Below, one piece after another: positions 15,278 through 24,563 of a stretch of DNA of 64,000 nucleotides. Location: positions 1 to 64,000 of the forward strand of contig NZ_JACHLC010000001.1 in the NCBI RefSeq assembly GCF_014207845.1. Direction: 5' to 3'. The translations under genes and the position numbers were made by a program. Position 1 is the first letter of the stretch. Every line of letters begins with the position of its first letter. The notes below the pieces were generated by a model that did no database searches, was not told the origin of the DNA, and saw only the letters and a list, made by a program, of their open reading frames with translations. This DNA is from Chryseobacterium shigense. Its GTDB lineage: Bacteria > Bacteroidota > Bacteroidia > Flavobacteriales > Weeksellaceae.

Positions 15278-18200
15278 ATGGCAAAGTTAGAGAATAATAA
15301 CGAGAATGAGAATAAAAAATCAGTAGCTGAGAACCTTGGTGATCAGGTACAGAAGACTGTTGAGAATGTAGAAGGTGCTGTAAAGGAGACAGTTAAGGAA
15401 GCGTCTGAGCTGGCATCAGATGCTATTCATCATCCCGTGGAGACGGCTGAAGAATTTGGGAAGCAGGCTGTAAAAGATGTTACCAGCTATTCCTGGTGGG
15501 CAAGGCTTCTCCTCATTCTTTTCTGGCTGGGAGTTATTCTTGTCGGCGGGGTGCTTACTGCCATTAACCTTCCGGCAACCAAGCGATGGGCCGCAGATCA
15601 GGCACTTCAGATTGTTAATAAAGATTTTAAATCCGGAATGTCTACTGAAAGTGTAGAAGTTGATTATTTCGGGGATGTAACCATAAAAGGATTAAAAATC
15701 AAGGATTATAAAGGCCTTGATTTCATCAAAGCAAAGGAGTTCCGTGCCAATTCAGACTGGATGTCACTTGCTTACAATGCCATTTCCGGGAACAGCAATT
15801 CTTTAAGCTTTAATTCCCTTACCCTCGTTAATGCAGATGTAAAGGTGATTACCTATAAAGGTGACAGTATTTCCAATTTTATCAGATTTACCCAGCTATT
15901 CGACAGCGGTAAAAAACGAGATCCGAAAAAGCCCCCTTTTCAATTGGATTCTAGGGTACAGATCATTGATTCGAAGGTTTCCATTATCAGTCAAAACTCT
16001 CCGGGAGAGCCGGGAAAATGGCTTACTGCTACAAAATTTAATTTAAAAGCACCTAATGTAAAGGTGAACGGAGCCAATATTTCGGCACTCATTAATAATA
16101 TGTCCTTCGTTACTACCAGATGGGGCAAATCTCATTTTGTAGATACCTTTTCTACCGAACTTTCCTTAACCCATGAATTTCTGTCTTTAAAAGACCTTAC
16201 TTTGAATACAGATCATTCTTTGCTTCAGGGGAACATCAAATTTAATCTTCATGACGGCTCATGGTCAGAATTTGCAGACCGTGTACGCTGGGATATGGAA
16301 ATTAAGCAGGGAAGCCAGCTGAGCGGATATGATATCAGTTATTTTGTAACGAACTGGGATAATTTTAAACCGTTCAATCTTGCCGGGAAAATGACCGGCC
16401 CGCTGAATAAATTCTATCTGGAAAACTTCCTCATCAGAAATCCGGATGTTAATATTGCAACCAGGACTATGAAGGTAGACAGACTCCTGAAAGGAAATTT
16501 TGCGATTGAAACAAGTGACCTTTCTACCGATTTTACCTATAAAGACCTTAAAGCAATGATGCCTTCATTTATATCCAAAAAGATGAAGAATTTTGCTGAT
16601 GATTTCGGAAAGCTGAAATACAACGGAACGGCAAGGGTTACTCCTGAACAGGTATATGTTGCCAATGGAAACCTGATAACAGGAATAGGGCAGGCGAAAA
16701 TCTCCAAGCTTTCGCTTACCGCTTACAGTACGGCTATGCCTAAATATTCAGGAAATCTGGAAGTGAAGGATCTTAATACGTCTGTAATCACCAAAAACAA
16801 AAGTGTAGGCCTGATCTCCGGTAAATTTGATCTTAACGGACAGAGTTTTGACGTGAATACTATGCGCCTGACTACGAAGTCCCAGATCAGCAGCATCGAA
16901 ATTATGGATAAGCAGATCCGTAACCTGTATCTGGACGGATTGCTGGATCATAAAAAATATAACGGCCTGATTACTGTGAATGATGAGCAGGCAAAGGCTA
17001 CCATTAAAGGACTGATTGATTTCAGCACTTCAAGGATAGCTATGAATGTAAATGCCGATGTCACTCATCTCAATATGAATTATTTTACCAATAAACCGGG
17101 AAGCCAGATCGTGAGCGGCCAGGTAGAAGGTAAAATGTCCATGTCTAATATAAATGATCTCACTTTAGATGTAGATGCCAATAACCTGAATTTTGCTACG
17201 GCAACTCAAAAATACAACATTCCGAAAGCTAAAATAAAAACCTTTATAGAAGCAGGCGGTCGTGTTATTGATGTTGATGCGCCGGGAGCGGCAAGCGGTA
17301 AAATATCAGGAAGATATAATCTTGGTGATCTTGCAGGTATGGTGGAAAACGGAATTGGAAGAATCCTGGTAGGACCTCCGCCGAGAAAATTGTACAGAGG
17401 GCAGAACTTCAAAATGAATTTTGATGTCCGGCAAGGCATTGTAAATTATTTCCTGCCTGATCTTAAGCTTCCGCAGGGTGCTGTGGTAGAAGGAGAGTAC
17501 AATGGGGATTCCAATGATCTGATCCTGAACCTGGATGCGAATTCCCTGAAGTATATCATGACGAAGAAGGAAGAGATTACAGATGCAGATAAAGCCTTAG
17601 CCACGGCTAATCCTGAATATAAGATTAATGACAGGAATAATATTTCCAGAGACAGTGCTATGATAGACAGTGTAATGGTGAGGATCAATACTGCAAATCT
17701 TAATGAACAGCTGTATGCCAGAATCAGTAAACTGGAATACAACAAAAATATTATCAAAGATTTTGAACTGAAGGGGAAAAATGAAAACAATACAACGCTT
17801 CATCTGGCCACTACATTCAAACACGGAAGCCCGGAAGATGATCAGAATGATAATCTTAAAGCATATGCCATTAATGTAGACCAGTCTACGAATGCTGCCG
17901 GAGATTATGTTTTCAGATTTGAGCCTACAGAAGTTAAATTTAATGAGGTTATCTGGGCTATAGACACAAGTCCGGAACTAGATCATTCCATTACCTACAG
18001 GAAAAATACCGGGGATTTTGATATCAGGAACCTGAGGGTATTTTCAGATAAAAGTGCCCTGTTCATCAAAGAGGCACAGTTTAAATCTGCCAAAGATTTT
18101 TATGTGGATGCAGAGATCGAAGAATTCGCTGTTGAAAAGCTTCTTGAAATGCAGTCCGGAGGAAATCCTATGGGAATAAAAGGCCTTGCCAACGGAAGTG

Positions 18201-20068
18201 TAAAGATCAAGATGGATAAGAGTACTTTGCAGCCGCTTGTAGATCTTACCGTGGATAATATTGTAATGAACGGAAACGAGATGGGGAATCTGACCATTTC
18301 CGCTACAAACGGTTTCTCTCTGAATGTTTACGACATTGATGTAAAAGTAGCTTCGGCAGGAATTCTTGGAAGTAATAACCTGCATTTGACAGGTACTGTA
18401 AATAATAATACCGCTTCACCTACGATTGACCTGACCGCGGAAATGCGTGATTTCGATCTTGCTTTTACCCAACAGTTTGTACAGACCGTTTTTGGAAACA
18501 TCAGAGGAAAAGCGACTGGTGACCTCAAAATCAATGGAAAATTAAGCGATCTTGATTACAGCGGAGATATTGCTTTGAAAGGGTTCGGGCTTAAGCTTCT
18601 GTTTACGGGAGTAGACTATTCATTTGATGATACTGTGGTACCGCTTTCCCGTGGGCTTGCACTTCTCAATAATATTGAAGTTCATGACGGAAGATCAAAT
18701 TCCAAAGGAACCATTTCCGGGGCAATCCAGTTTGAAACCCTTTCTTCAATGGGAGTCAACCTGATTATGAGGGCAGATAACCTTCTTATGCTGAATACCA
18801 CACAGAAAGACTATGATCTGTTCTGGGGAAGGGTGTATGGGCAGGGAGATCTTTACGTGGACGGACCTGTTTCCGGACTGAGTATTTCCACTCCCAATAT
18901 GAAAGCGCTGAACGGAAGTAACTTTACCTTTAATTCCAGTTCAACATCCAATGTTGAAGAATTTAAAATGCTGAGGTTCCTGAAAGAAGGAAAAGACGGA
19001 CTTATCACCTTGGAAGAGAAGAAGAAAACGGGGGCCAATATGCATATCGACTTCAGTCTTGATGTGGATAAAGGAACTACGGTGAATGTTCTTGTAGGTG
19101 ATGATGTAGGAAATATTACCGTAAAAGGTACTGCCGACAAGCTGAGGTTCCAGATGGGAAGACAGGGAGCAATTGCCATGAACGGGACTTACAAAGTAGA
19201 TAACGGAACATTTGTTTCCAAAGCTATTCTTAATAAAACATTCCAGATAGAAAAGAACAGCAGCATACGATGGGATGGTGATGCTATGAAGCCGGCACTG
19301 GATATTACAGCCAATTATGTAAGAATGGTATCCAATGCAGGGGAATATCTGAGTATGGGAAAACTTCAGCCTATCAGTATACTGCTTCAGGCTAATATTA
19401 CACAGTCTTTGGTTGATCCGAAAATAGACCTTAATGTAACCGCTCTTGATGTTTCCAGTCAGGTAAGAGAAACCCTTGCCGCTAAAATGAGCCAGGAAGG
19501 AGAGAAGGTATTGCAGTTCGGTTCCGTCCTATTGTTGAGTACTTTTAATGTTTCCAATAGTGGAGGAGTAGATTTTGATGTGGCAGGAGTAGCCGAATCT
19601 TCCGGGTACAATATGCTTCTTAAGCAGCTTGGTTCTGTTTTGAATACCATGAGTAATGAATTCCAGATCGATTTGAATTATGTAAAAGGTGACCAGAATT
19701 CCAATACAGGTGACCGTGCCAATGCAGGGGTAAGTGTAGCAGTTTCACCAAGGGTAAATATTAAGACCGGATTGGGAATTCCTTTAACGAAAACAGAAGG
19801 CACACAAAACAATTATCTCTCCGGAGAAGGATCTATTGAATATGATATTTCTAAAAAGAATGACGGAAGTCTCGTTTTAAGAGGCTATTCCAAACCTACC
19901 AATATCGGGATGGTAAGTACGAATGGTTCTGCAAATCAGGCCTATGGTGGAGGGGTAGTGTGGAGTAAAAGCTTTAATTCTCTGTTTAAAAAGAAGAAAA
20001 AAGATAAAAAACCGTCAGAAACCCAAACGGAAATAAAAACAGATTCTACAAAATCAGCTAGCAAATAA
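15278..20068 (+). CDS. tamB: TamB-like translocation/assembly protein (DUF490)
   Basis: 1596 residues from ATG at 15278; the same frame extends upstream into tsaD, but MAKLENNNE fits the family better. Residues 1-65 are charged and helical, then one membrane anchor (ARLLLILFWLGVILVGGVL). The rest is a long series of beta-rich AsmA/TamB repeats (for example NLDANSLKYIMTKK and DLTAEMRDFDLAFTQQFV), ending with the DUF490/TamB domain (VNVLVGDDVGNITVKGTAD, then SQVRETLAAKMSQEGEKV). TamB-like proteins bridge inner and outer membranes and move phospholipid or help outer membrane protein assembly. The tail is lysine-rich. No tamA is in view. Confidence 0.9.
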   Translation: MAKLENNNENENKKSVAENLGDQVQKTVENVEGAVKETVKEASELASDAIHHPVETAEEFGKQAVKDVTSYSWWARLLLILFWLGVILVGGVLTAINLPATKRWAADQALQIVNKDFKSGMSTESVEVDYFGDVTIKGLKIKDYKGLDFIKAKEFRANSDWMSLAYNAISGNSNSLSFNSLTLVNADVKVITYKGDSISNFIRFTQLFDSGKKRDPKKPPFQLDSRVQIIDSKVSIISQNSPGEPGKWLTATKFNLKAPNVKVNGANISALINNMSFVTTRWGKSHFVDTFSTELSLTHEFLSLKDLTLNTDHSLLQGNIKFNLHDGSWSEFADRVRWDMEIKQGSQLSGYDISYFVTNWDNFKPFNLAGKMTGPLNKFYLENFLIRNPDVNIATRTMKVDRLLKGNFAIETSDLSTDFTYKDLKAMMPSFISKKMKNFADDFGKLKYNGTARVTPEQVYVANGNLITGIGQAKISKLSLTAYSTAMPKYSGNLEVKDLNTSVITKNKSVGLISGKFDLNGQSFDVNTMRLTTKSQISSIEIMDKQIRNLYLDGLLDHKKYNGLITVNDEQAKATIKGLIDFSTSRIAMNVNADVTHLNMNYFTNKPGSQIVSGQVEGKMSMSNINDLTLDVDANNLNFATATQKYNIPKAKIKTFIEAGGRVIDVDAPGAASGKISGRYNLGDLAGMVENGIGRILVGPPPRKLYRGQNFKMNFDVRQGIVNYFLPDLKLPQGAVVEGEYNGDSNDLILNLDANSLKYIMTKKEEITDADKALATANPEYKINDRNNISRDSAMIDSVMVRINTANLNEQLYARISKLEYNKNIIKDFELKGKNENNTTLHLATTFKHGSPEDDQNDNLKAYAINVDQSTNAAGDYVFRFEPTEVKFNEVIWAIDTSPELDHSITYRKNTGDFDIRNLRVFSDKSALFIKEAQFKSAKDFYVDAEIEEFAVEKLLEMQSGGNPMGIKGLANGSVKIKMDKSTLQPLVDLTVDNIVMNGNEMGNLTISATNGFSLNVYDIDVKVASAGILGSNNLHLTGTVNNNTASPTIDLTAEMRDFDLAFTQQFVQTVFGNIRGKATGDLKINGKLSDLDYSGDIALKGFGLKLLFTGVDYSFDDTVVPLSRGLALLNNIEVHDGRSNSKGTISGAIQFETLSSMGVNLIMRADNLLMLNTTQKDYDLFWGRVYGQGDLYVDGPVSGLSISTPNMKALNGSNFTFNSSSTSNVEEFKMLRFLKEGKDGLITLEEKKKTGANMHIDFSLDVDKGTTVNVLVGDDVGNITVKGTADKLRFQMGRQGAIAMNGTYKVDNGTFVSKAILNKTFQIEKNSSIRWDGDAMKPALDITANYVRMVSNAGEYLSMGKLQPISILLQANITQSLVDPKIDLNVTALDVSSQVRETLAAKMSQEGEKVLQFGSVLLLSTFNVSNSGGVDFDVAGVAESSGYNMLLKQLGSVLNTMSNEFQIDLNYVKGDQNSNTGDRANAGVSVAVSPRVNIKTGLGIPLTKTEGTQNNYLSGEGSIEYDISKKNDGSLVLRGYSKPTNIGMVSTNGSANQAYGGGVVWSKSFNSLFKKKKKDKKPSETQTEIKTDSTKSASK

Positions 20069-20150
20069 TCGTAATATTTTAATGATTTTTATCATCCGTG
20101 TTAATTATTGTTAATATTTGATATAATTTTTTTAGTTAAATTATTTTTTA

Positions 20151-20158
20151 TAAATTTG
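20151..20158 (+). promoter_or_regulatory. -7 promoter box of the Lrp/AsnC gene
   Basis: TAAATTTG fits the TAnnTTTG consensus about 45 bases before the start codon, in a very AT-rich leader. Confidence 0.55.
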
Positions 20159-20202
20159 CAACAAATACATAGATTTTTTAAGAAAATTGTAATTTAACTA
20201 AT

Positions 20203-20673
20203 ATGAACTATCAACTGGACGAAATAGACAAGAAAATTCTTGATTTCTTAGTCGAAAACACAAGAATGCCTTTTACTGAAATTGCAAAGCAGATGGATGT
20301 TTCTGCTGGAACAATTCACGTAAGAGTGAAAAAAATGGAGGATGCAGGTATTATTTTGGGATCATCTCTTAATATCGATTATGGTAAGCTGGATTATCAC
20401 TTTACAGCTTTCATTGGAATCCTTTTGACAAAATCCAACCGTACTCAGGAAGTACTGAAAGAACTATCTACGCTTCCAAACGTAATTGAAGCCAGCGTTA
20501 TTTCAGGAAAATATAATATTTTCTGTAAAGTAAGAGCTAAGAATACGGATGATGCGAAGAGAATTATTTATCAGATAGATGACATTCAAGATGTAATGAG
20601 AACCGAAAGTATGATCTCTATGGAGGAATACCTGAGCGACAAAAACAGATTGATCAACGCTATTTCTATATAA
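20203..20673 (+). CDS. Lrp/AsnC-family transcriptional regulator
   Basis: 156 residues. N-terminal winged HTH (LDEIDKKILDFLVENTRMPF, then GTIHVRVKKMEDAGII) and C-terminal RAM ligand-binding domain (TAFIGILLTKSNRTQEVLKE, then VISGKYNIFCKVRAKNTDDA). These regulators form octamers that sense amino acids. The effector cannot be inferred from the neighbours. It is followed by its own terminator. Confidence 0.93.
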   Translation: MNYQLDEIDKKILDFLVENTRMPFTEIAKQMDVSAGTIHVRVKKMEDAGIILGSSLNIDYGKLDYHFTAFIGILLTKSNRTQEVLKELSTLPNVIEASVISGKYNIFCKVRAKNTDDAKRIIYQIDDIQDVMRTESMISMEEYLSDKNRLINAISI

Positions 20674-20699
20674 TTCAAATTTTAAACGAATATTATATT

Positions 20700-20737
20700 A
20701 AAGAACTTATGAAATTATTCATAAGTTCTTTATTTTT
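20700..20737 (+). terminator. Terminator of the Lrp gene, overlapping the next promoter
   Basis: Perfect 14-base stem AAAGAACTTATGAA / TTCATAAGTTCTTT with an ATTA loop and a T-run. The last stem base and the T-run also form the TATTTTTG promoter box of the next gene. Confidence 0.88.
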
Positions 20738-20738
20738 G
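20731..20738 (+). promoter_or_regulatory. -7 promoter box 5 bases before an ATG
   Basis: TATTTTTG is followed by TACCT and then the start codon at 20744. Transcription would start at or next to the ATG, so the mRNA may be leaderless. The same layout is present before recR. Confidence 0.5.
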
Positions 20739-20743
20739 TACCT

Positions 20744-21121
20744 ATGGAAGAATACAGTTATTTTGATGAGGATCCAAAGAAAGGATGGGGCTTTATTTCA
20801 GCATTTGCAGCATTGATGCTGTTCACCGTTATGGGGCTGGGAATTGATATGGATGAGTACCTTCAGCATGAATACCTCCAGATCCCAAGATGGTATTTTT
20901 TTGCCATCTTTACCGTTGATGCCCTGATGGTCATTGGACTTATCCTGATGTTCTTCTACAGAAAAATAGGAATCTTTATGTTTCCGGCATTGCTGGTCCT
21001 GCATTTCTTTATGCACAATTATTACCTTTCCACATTTTTGTATACCGATGTAACGAATCTTTTCCTTTTTACAGGTTTTGGTATGCTGGCGATTATTCCG
21101 AAATGGAAGTTTTTCAGGTAG
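20744..21121 (+). CDS. Small inner-membrane protein, unknown function
   Basis: 125 residues. After an acidic N-terminus (MEEYSYFDEDPKKGW) there are three to four hydrophobic segments (FISAFAALMLFTVMGLGI; YFFAIFTVDALMVIGLILMF; IGIFMFPALLVLHFFMHNYY; LFLFTGFGMLAII). Not a family I can name. It overlaps the convergent gwsS-like gene by 8 bases. Confidence 0.75.
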   Translation: MEEYSYFDEDPKKGWGFISAFAALMLFTVMGLGIDMDEYLQHEYLQIPRWYFFAIFTVDALMVIGLILMFFYRKIGIFMFPALLVLHFFMHNYYLSTFLYTDVTNLFLFTGFGMLAIIPKWKFFR

Positions 21122-22196
21122 AAGATTTGCCCTCTTCGTAAAGATGGAAAGTCTTTTGTTTTAGAGGATTCTTACTCCATGTTTCCCATTTTCCCGTATA
21201 TGGATCATAACCACATTTCAGAGGCTTGGATATATCCAAGCCGTCACTATTGATATAATTCCGTTCGGTATAAGCTCTGCAATCTGTGCAGATATATCTG
21301 AATTCACAATCTTTACAGACCTCTATTTTATCTTTCGTAATATTCCAGTATTTCTTAAATCCTGGTGCTGTCACAGCTTTTTCAAGACTGATATCATTGA
21401 TATTTCCAAAACTTTCAGCCATTAAAGGACAGTTTTTAATATGGCCGTTTATATCTATTCCGATCTTTTTATGAAGACAGGAATTATGATGAATAGCTTC
21501 TGAAACTTTTGAAAAATTGGTATTGAAATACTTCAGGTCTACTTTTCCGCAGGATGAAATTTTGAGATTTTCACGACTGAATTTCAGATAGAACCTGAAC
21601 GTATCTCCGGATTTAACAGGAGCTTTTGAACAACCATAGAATACTAAACCATAAACCCTTTTTATTGTTTGATTAAGATTTTTGATAAAACCTTCATCTA
21701 TGGCATCATGATACGGAGAAAATACTTCAATGCCGTTTAAAACAGAACCGCTGAATTTTGCATCAATTTCCTGAAACTCTTTAAGAGAAAGTTTTTGGTG
21801 GGCATAAATAACAAGATGCTTTACTCCAAGATTTTCTACAGACTGTTTTATGTTCTCTAAAACTGAAATATTATTGAGCTCTATGAAAATATTGGCAATT
21901 TCATTAGGTTCTTGGAACTGATAGGAGAGTGGAGGGAAATTCCTGTCCCGGTTTCCTTCCGTTATAAAACCATACTCCTTTTCAAGTAACAGGTCTATAT
22001 ATTCACAGGCAAATTCTTTGGATTCTGCATCGTAATTCTCCAGAATATCTTCTATAGATTTATTCTTCAGTTCTTCTATGATTTCATAAAACTCCAAAGA
22101 ATATAGTTCTGAAATATTTCTTTGAAGATCAGAGATCAGAACTCTGCCGGCCCCTTTCGTGACCATAATATTGCTGAACAGGTTAAAATATCTCAT
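21114..22196 (-). CDS. gwsS: Grasp-with-spasm SPASM-domain peptide maturase
   Basis: 360 residues. The C-terminal SPASM domain has seven well-placed cysteines (residues 240, 256, 294, 297, 303, 306, 328; core CKDCEFRYICTDC), expected to bind auxiliary iron-sulfur clusters. The N-terminal two thirds have the length of a radical-SAM barrel, but I see no CxxxCxxC. The SPASM partner of an ATP-grasp ligase next to a double-glycine precursor is the pattern of the grasp-with-spasm systems of Bacteroidetes. The reaction is not known to me. It is the last gene of the operon, coupled by ATGA to the 60-codon ORF. Confidence 0.88.
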   Translation of the reverse strand: MRYFNLFSNIMVTKGAGRVLISDLQRNISELYSLEFYEIIEELKNKSIEDILENYDAESKEFACEYIDLLLEKEYGFITEGNRDRNFPPLSYQFQEPNEIANIFIELNNISVLENIKQSVENLGVKHLVIYAHQKLSLKEFQEIDAKFSGSVLNGIEVFSPYHDAIDEGFIKNLNQTIKRVYGLVFYGCSKAPVKSGDTFRFYLKFSRENLKISSCGKVDLKYFNTNFSKVSEAIHHNSCLHKKIGIDINGHIKNCPLMAESFGNINDISLEKAVTAPGFKKYWNITKDKIEVCKDCEFRYICTDCRAYTERNYINSDGLDISKPLKCGYDPYTGKWETWSKNPLKQKTFHLYEEGKSST

Positions 22197-22375
22197 ATCA
22201 TTCGGGTGAGCTGTTTTAAAGGTTTTTCTCTTACATGATGTTCAGTCCGGTATTTTTCAGATGATACAAAATATACCATACTGCTGTGAATTTTACTGAC
22301 ATTTTTTGTTTTAAAAATCTCAATATATTTGAATGTAAGAGGCAGTTTGTTTTTTTCGTTGTAGAGTTTTTTCAT
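22193..22375 (-). CDS. Small basic protein inside the grasp-with-spasm operon
   Basis: 60 residues (MKKLYNEKNKLPLTFKYIEI at the N-terminus), rich in lysine and arginine, with no signal peptide and no double-glycine leader. Its ATG overlaps the stop of the ATP-grasp gene (ATGA) and its TGA overlaps the start of the SPASM gene (ATGA). Exact double coupling is strong evidence that it is translated. Possible roles are an adaptor or recognition protein for the maturases, or a detached N-terminal domain of the SPASM protein; I cannot tell. Confidence 0.75.
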   Translation of the reverse strand: MKKLYNEKNKLPLTFKYIEIFKTKNVSKIHSSMVYFVSSEKYRTEHHVREKPLKQLTRMI

Positions 22376-23274
22376 AAATATTCAGCGATTTTTTGTTCCA
22401 GAGAATAATTACATGTGTTGGACATTCCTGTAAACTGGCCAATAGGATTGCTCTCCAGGAAATAATATTTTTCTCCCTTCTTTATAAAATCCAGCGATCC
22501 GGAATTAAGATCCAGAAACTGCATCAGCAGTTGTATTTTTTCTTCAATATCAGGGGGAAGGCTGTAGGGTACATTCCTGTTAGGTTTTACGTTGTTATAT
22601 TTTCTGAAATCCACTTTAGTCTGTTCATCGTTTTGTGAGAATATGGCCATAGACCAGCATTTGCCGTTCAGGTAAAAAGTTCTTATTTCAAAATCTTTTT
22701 CAATTTTCTCCTGAAAGAAGGTGATGAAAAAATCTCCTTCTTCATGCTCTTCAACTACAGATGTATACATAAAACCACCGGAATTTTTCTTTAGCTCATC
22801 CAGCATTACATTTCCGTTAATGGTCTTTATAATGGTATCTCCGATTTTTACATCGTGGGTATTTTCTGCCAGAAAATATTCAGGTACGTCAAAACCGATT
22901 TCTTTTGCTTTATCAAGCACAATCAGCTTATTTACATCACTATTGCTTTCCTTATTGATGTGTCTTTTGGATTCAAGTGTTTTGCGGACATAATCTTCAA
23001 GCCAGTGTTGTGTTTCACTCATATTAAGGTTAATAGATGCATGATTGTATTTTAACCGTTTAAAGACCAGTCTTCCTCTTCTGTACCAAACGCTTTTTAT
23101 TTCATCAAGGAAGAAACGGTTTCGGGAGCTTTGCAGTAGAATTCTTTTTTCCTGAACTTTAATTTCAAATATTTCATCCTCATGGATGCGGAGGAATTTT
23201 TTGCCCATTGCAATCAGTTCCTTAATTACTTCTACAGTGGTGATCTCATTATTTTGAGAGATAATCAGTATCAT
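22372..23274 (-). CDS. gwsG: Grasp-with-spasm ATP-grasp peptide ligase
   Basis: 300 residues, similar to graspetide (microviridin-type) ligases. Marks are VWYRRGRLV (residues 62-70), KAKEIGFDVPEYFLAEN, the ATP-grasp segment EKDFEIRTFYLNGKC and the catalytic end FLESNPIGQFTGMS with metal-binding Glu and Asn. Such enzymes phosphorylate Asp/Glu side chains of a precursor core and join them to Ser/Thr or Lys as lactones or lactams. Fourteen bases separate it from the lipoprotein gene upstream. Confidence 0.93.
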   Translation of the reverse strand: MILIISQNNEITTVEVIKELIAMGKKFLRIHEDEIFEIKVQEKRILLQSSRNRFFLDEIKSVWYRRGRLVFKRLKYNHASINLNMSETQHWLEDYVRKTLESKRHINKESNSDVNKLIVLDKAKEIGFDVPEYFLAENTHDVKIGDTIIKTINGNVMLDELKKNSGGFMYTSVVEEHEEGDFFITFFQEKIEKDFEIRTFYLNGKCWSMAIFSQNDEQTKVDFRKYNNVKPNRNVPYSLPPDIEEKIQLLMQFLDLNSGSLDFIKKGEKYYFLESNPIGQFTGMSNTCNYSLEQKIAEYL

Positions 23275-23288
23275 AATAAACTTAGTGA

Positions 23289-24176
23289 TTATTTATTTTT
23301 TCTCTGAAAGTCTTTTACCATTTTTGAAGACTGTTTGAGACCGGGAAAACCTACTGCTTTCCGGTTGCGGTCTATCCTTGCAGAATCGGCAGCATTAAAA
23401 TTCGTATCATAATGCGAGAATATGCCGTAAACAGGCTCCAGATGATGAATGTACTGGTATTTGTCAACCATTTCTATATAATCTCTCGGAGGGCATTCAC
23501 CGGACTTCACATATTCCAGCAGTTTTGTCTTGAAAAATTCATAGTGTTCTGTTCCTGCCATATGATTAAGAAGTGTTCCCATATGCATCAAGCGTTCATT
23601 ATTTCCATATAGCCCTATTTTCTGTCTTGAAGGAAATCCATAGTTCTTGAATGTCCAGATTAATAGTTCTGCATTTTTCCTGTCATTGATTACTACTTCC
23701 GGGCCTACACGGTTATTTTGCTGGTCGCGCTCAAAAGCAATGCTGAAAGAATCTATCAGTGTTTTATTTAAGCCTCTTTTCCATTGAAGAACCTTTTGTT
23801 CAACAGCCATGCTGTCAATTTCATACTTTTTATAAAGCTTGAAGAACTCTTTATCTTCTCTTTTGTATTTCCAGTTGGGTGCGGATTGTGCTATAAGTTT
23901 ATCCAGACCTTTTATCCTTCCAAATTTTTTATGAAATTGGTCTGAATACCTGATGTAGGTTTCATAGTCTTCCAGTCTTTCGTTTTGAACTGGAGGATAT
24001 TTCCTGAATAGTTTCTTATACTGTCTGATGGTTGCTAAAGTATCTTTACCAACTCTTTGTGCACTGTCAATGGTGTATACTTTATGATAGTAGTCAATGT
24101 AATTCAGTTTCCTGCCTTTACAGGAAAGAAAAGAGATGGCAATCAGGGTTACAAAAATGATTTTTTTACATTTCAT
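23289..24176 (-). CDS. Lipoprotein of the grasp-with-spasm operon (DUF6624-like)
   Basis: 295 residues. Lipobox FLSCKGRK follows a short signal peptide. The middle and end (ELLIWTFKNYGFPSRQKIGL, then HMGTLLNHM...EYVKSGECPPRDYIEMVDK) resemble the DUF6624 family, in which YGFP and a later histidine are conserved. Similar genes occur in Bacteroidetes peptide clusters. It lies between the precursor and the ligase gene, so it may act on the exported peptide, for immunity or processing; that is inference. Confidence 0.65.
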   Translation of the reverse strand: MKCKKIIFVTLIAISFLSCKGRKLNYIDYYHKVYTIDSAQRVGKDTLATIRQYKKLFRKYPPVQNERLEDYETYIRYSDQFHKKFGRIKGLDKLIAQSAPNWKYKREDKEFFKLYKKYEIDSMAVEQKVLQWKRGLNKTLIDSFSIAFERDQQNNRVGPEVVINDRKNAELLIWTFKNYGFPSRQKIGLYGNNERLMHMGTLLNHMAGTEHYEFFKTKLLEYVKSGECPPRDYIEMVDKYQYIHHLEPVYGIFSHYDTNFNAADSARIDRNRKAVGFPGLKQSSKMVKDFQRKNK

Positions 24177-24221
24177 TGAATGGAATTATCTAAAAAACAG
24201 AGGGGGAAATCCCCCTCATAT

Positions 24222-24431
24222 TTAGTCAATAGTTAATGTTGCTACCAGTACTCCGTCATTGTACATTCTGGTATCACCGGTATTTCCTTCATTGCCGTTA
24301 GGTGCGGTTTCCTGTGTTGTTCTTAGATTAGATTCAGCATCATGTTTTCCCCCAACAATATTTCCAGGATTGCTCAATTTTTTGTTTTCTAATGAAGAAA
24401 AACCATTCTTCATTCCTTGAAGTTTTTTCAT
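24222..24431 (-). CDS. gwsA: Grasp-with-spasm precursor peptide
   Basis: 69 residues from the ATG at 24431; the frame extends upstream, but MKKLQGMKNGFSSLENKKLS is a typical leader. The leader ends in NIVGG (residues 24-28), the double-glycine site cut during export. The core of about 41 residues is polar, with several Thr and Asp/Glu (TTQETAPNG, TGDTRMYNDG, closing TLTID), the residues that ATP-grasp ligases cross-link. It is the first gene of the operon and begins after a TAATTTTG promoter box. Confidence 0.88.
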   Translation of the reverse strand: MKKLQGMKNGFSSLENKKLSNPGNIVGGKHDAESNLRTTQETAPNGNEGNTGDTRMYNDGVLVATLTID

Positions 24432-24563
24432 AATTGTAATAAAATTTTTAATTAGGATTTGTGTTGTCATATAAGCCCTGACATGGGTTCGTTATTCTGC
24501 GTTTCATCCCGTACTGTACACTTACATGCGAAAAACTGAACACTTAATCAACGTTGATGGGTT

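Noticed and set aside
24222..24470. Longer precursor peptide starting at MTTQILIK
   Set aside because: The extra 13 residues do not fit known double-glycine leaders, and the ATG at 24431 gives a normal MKK start.
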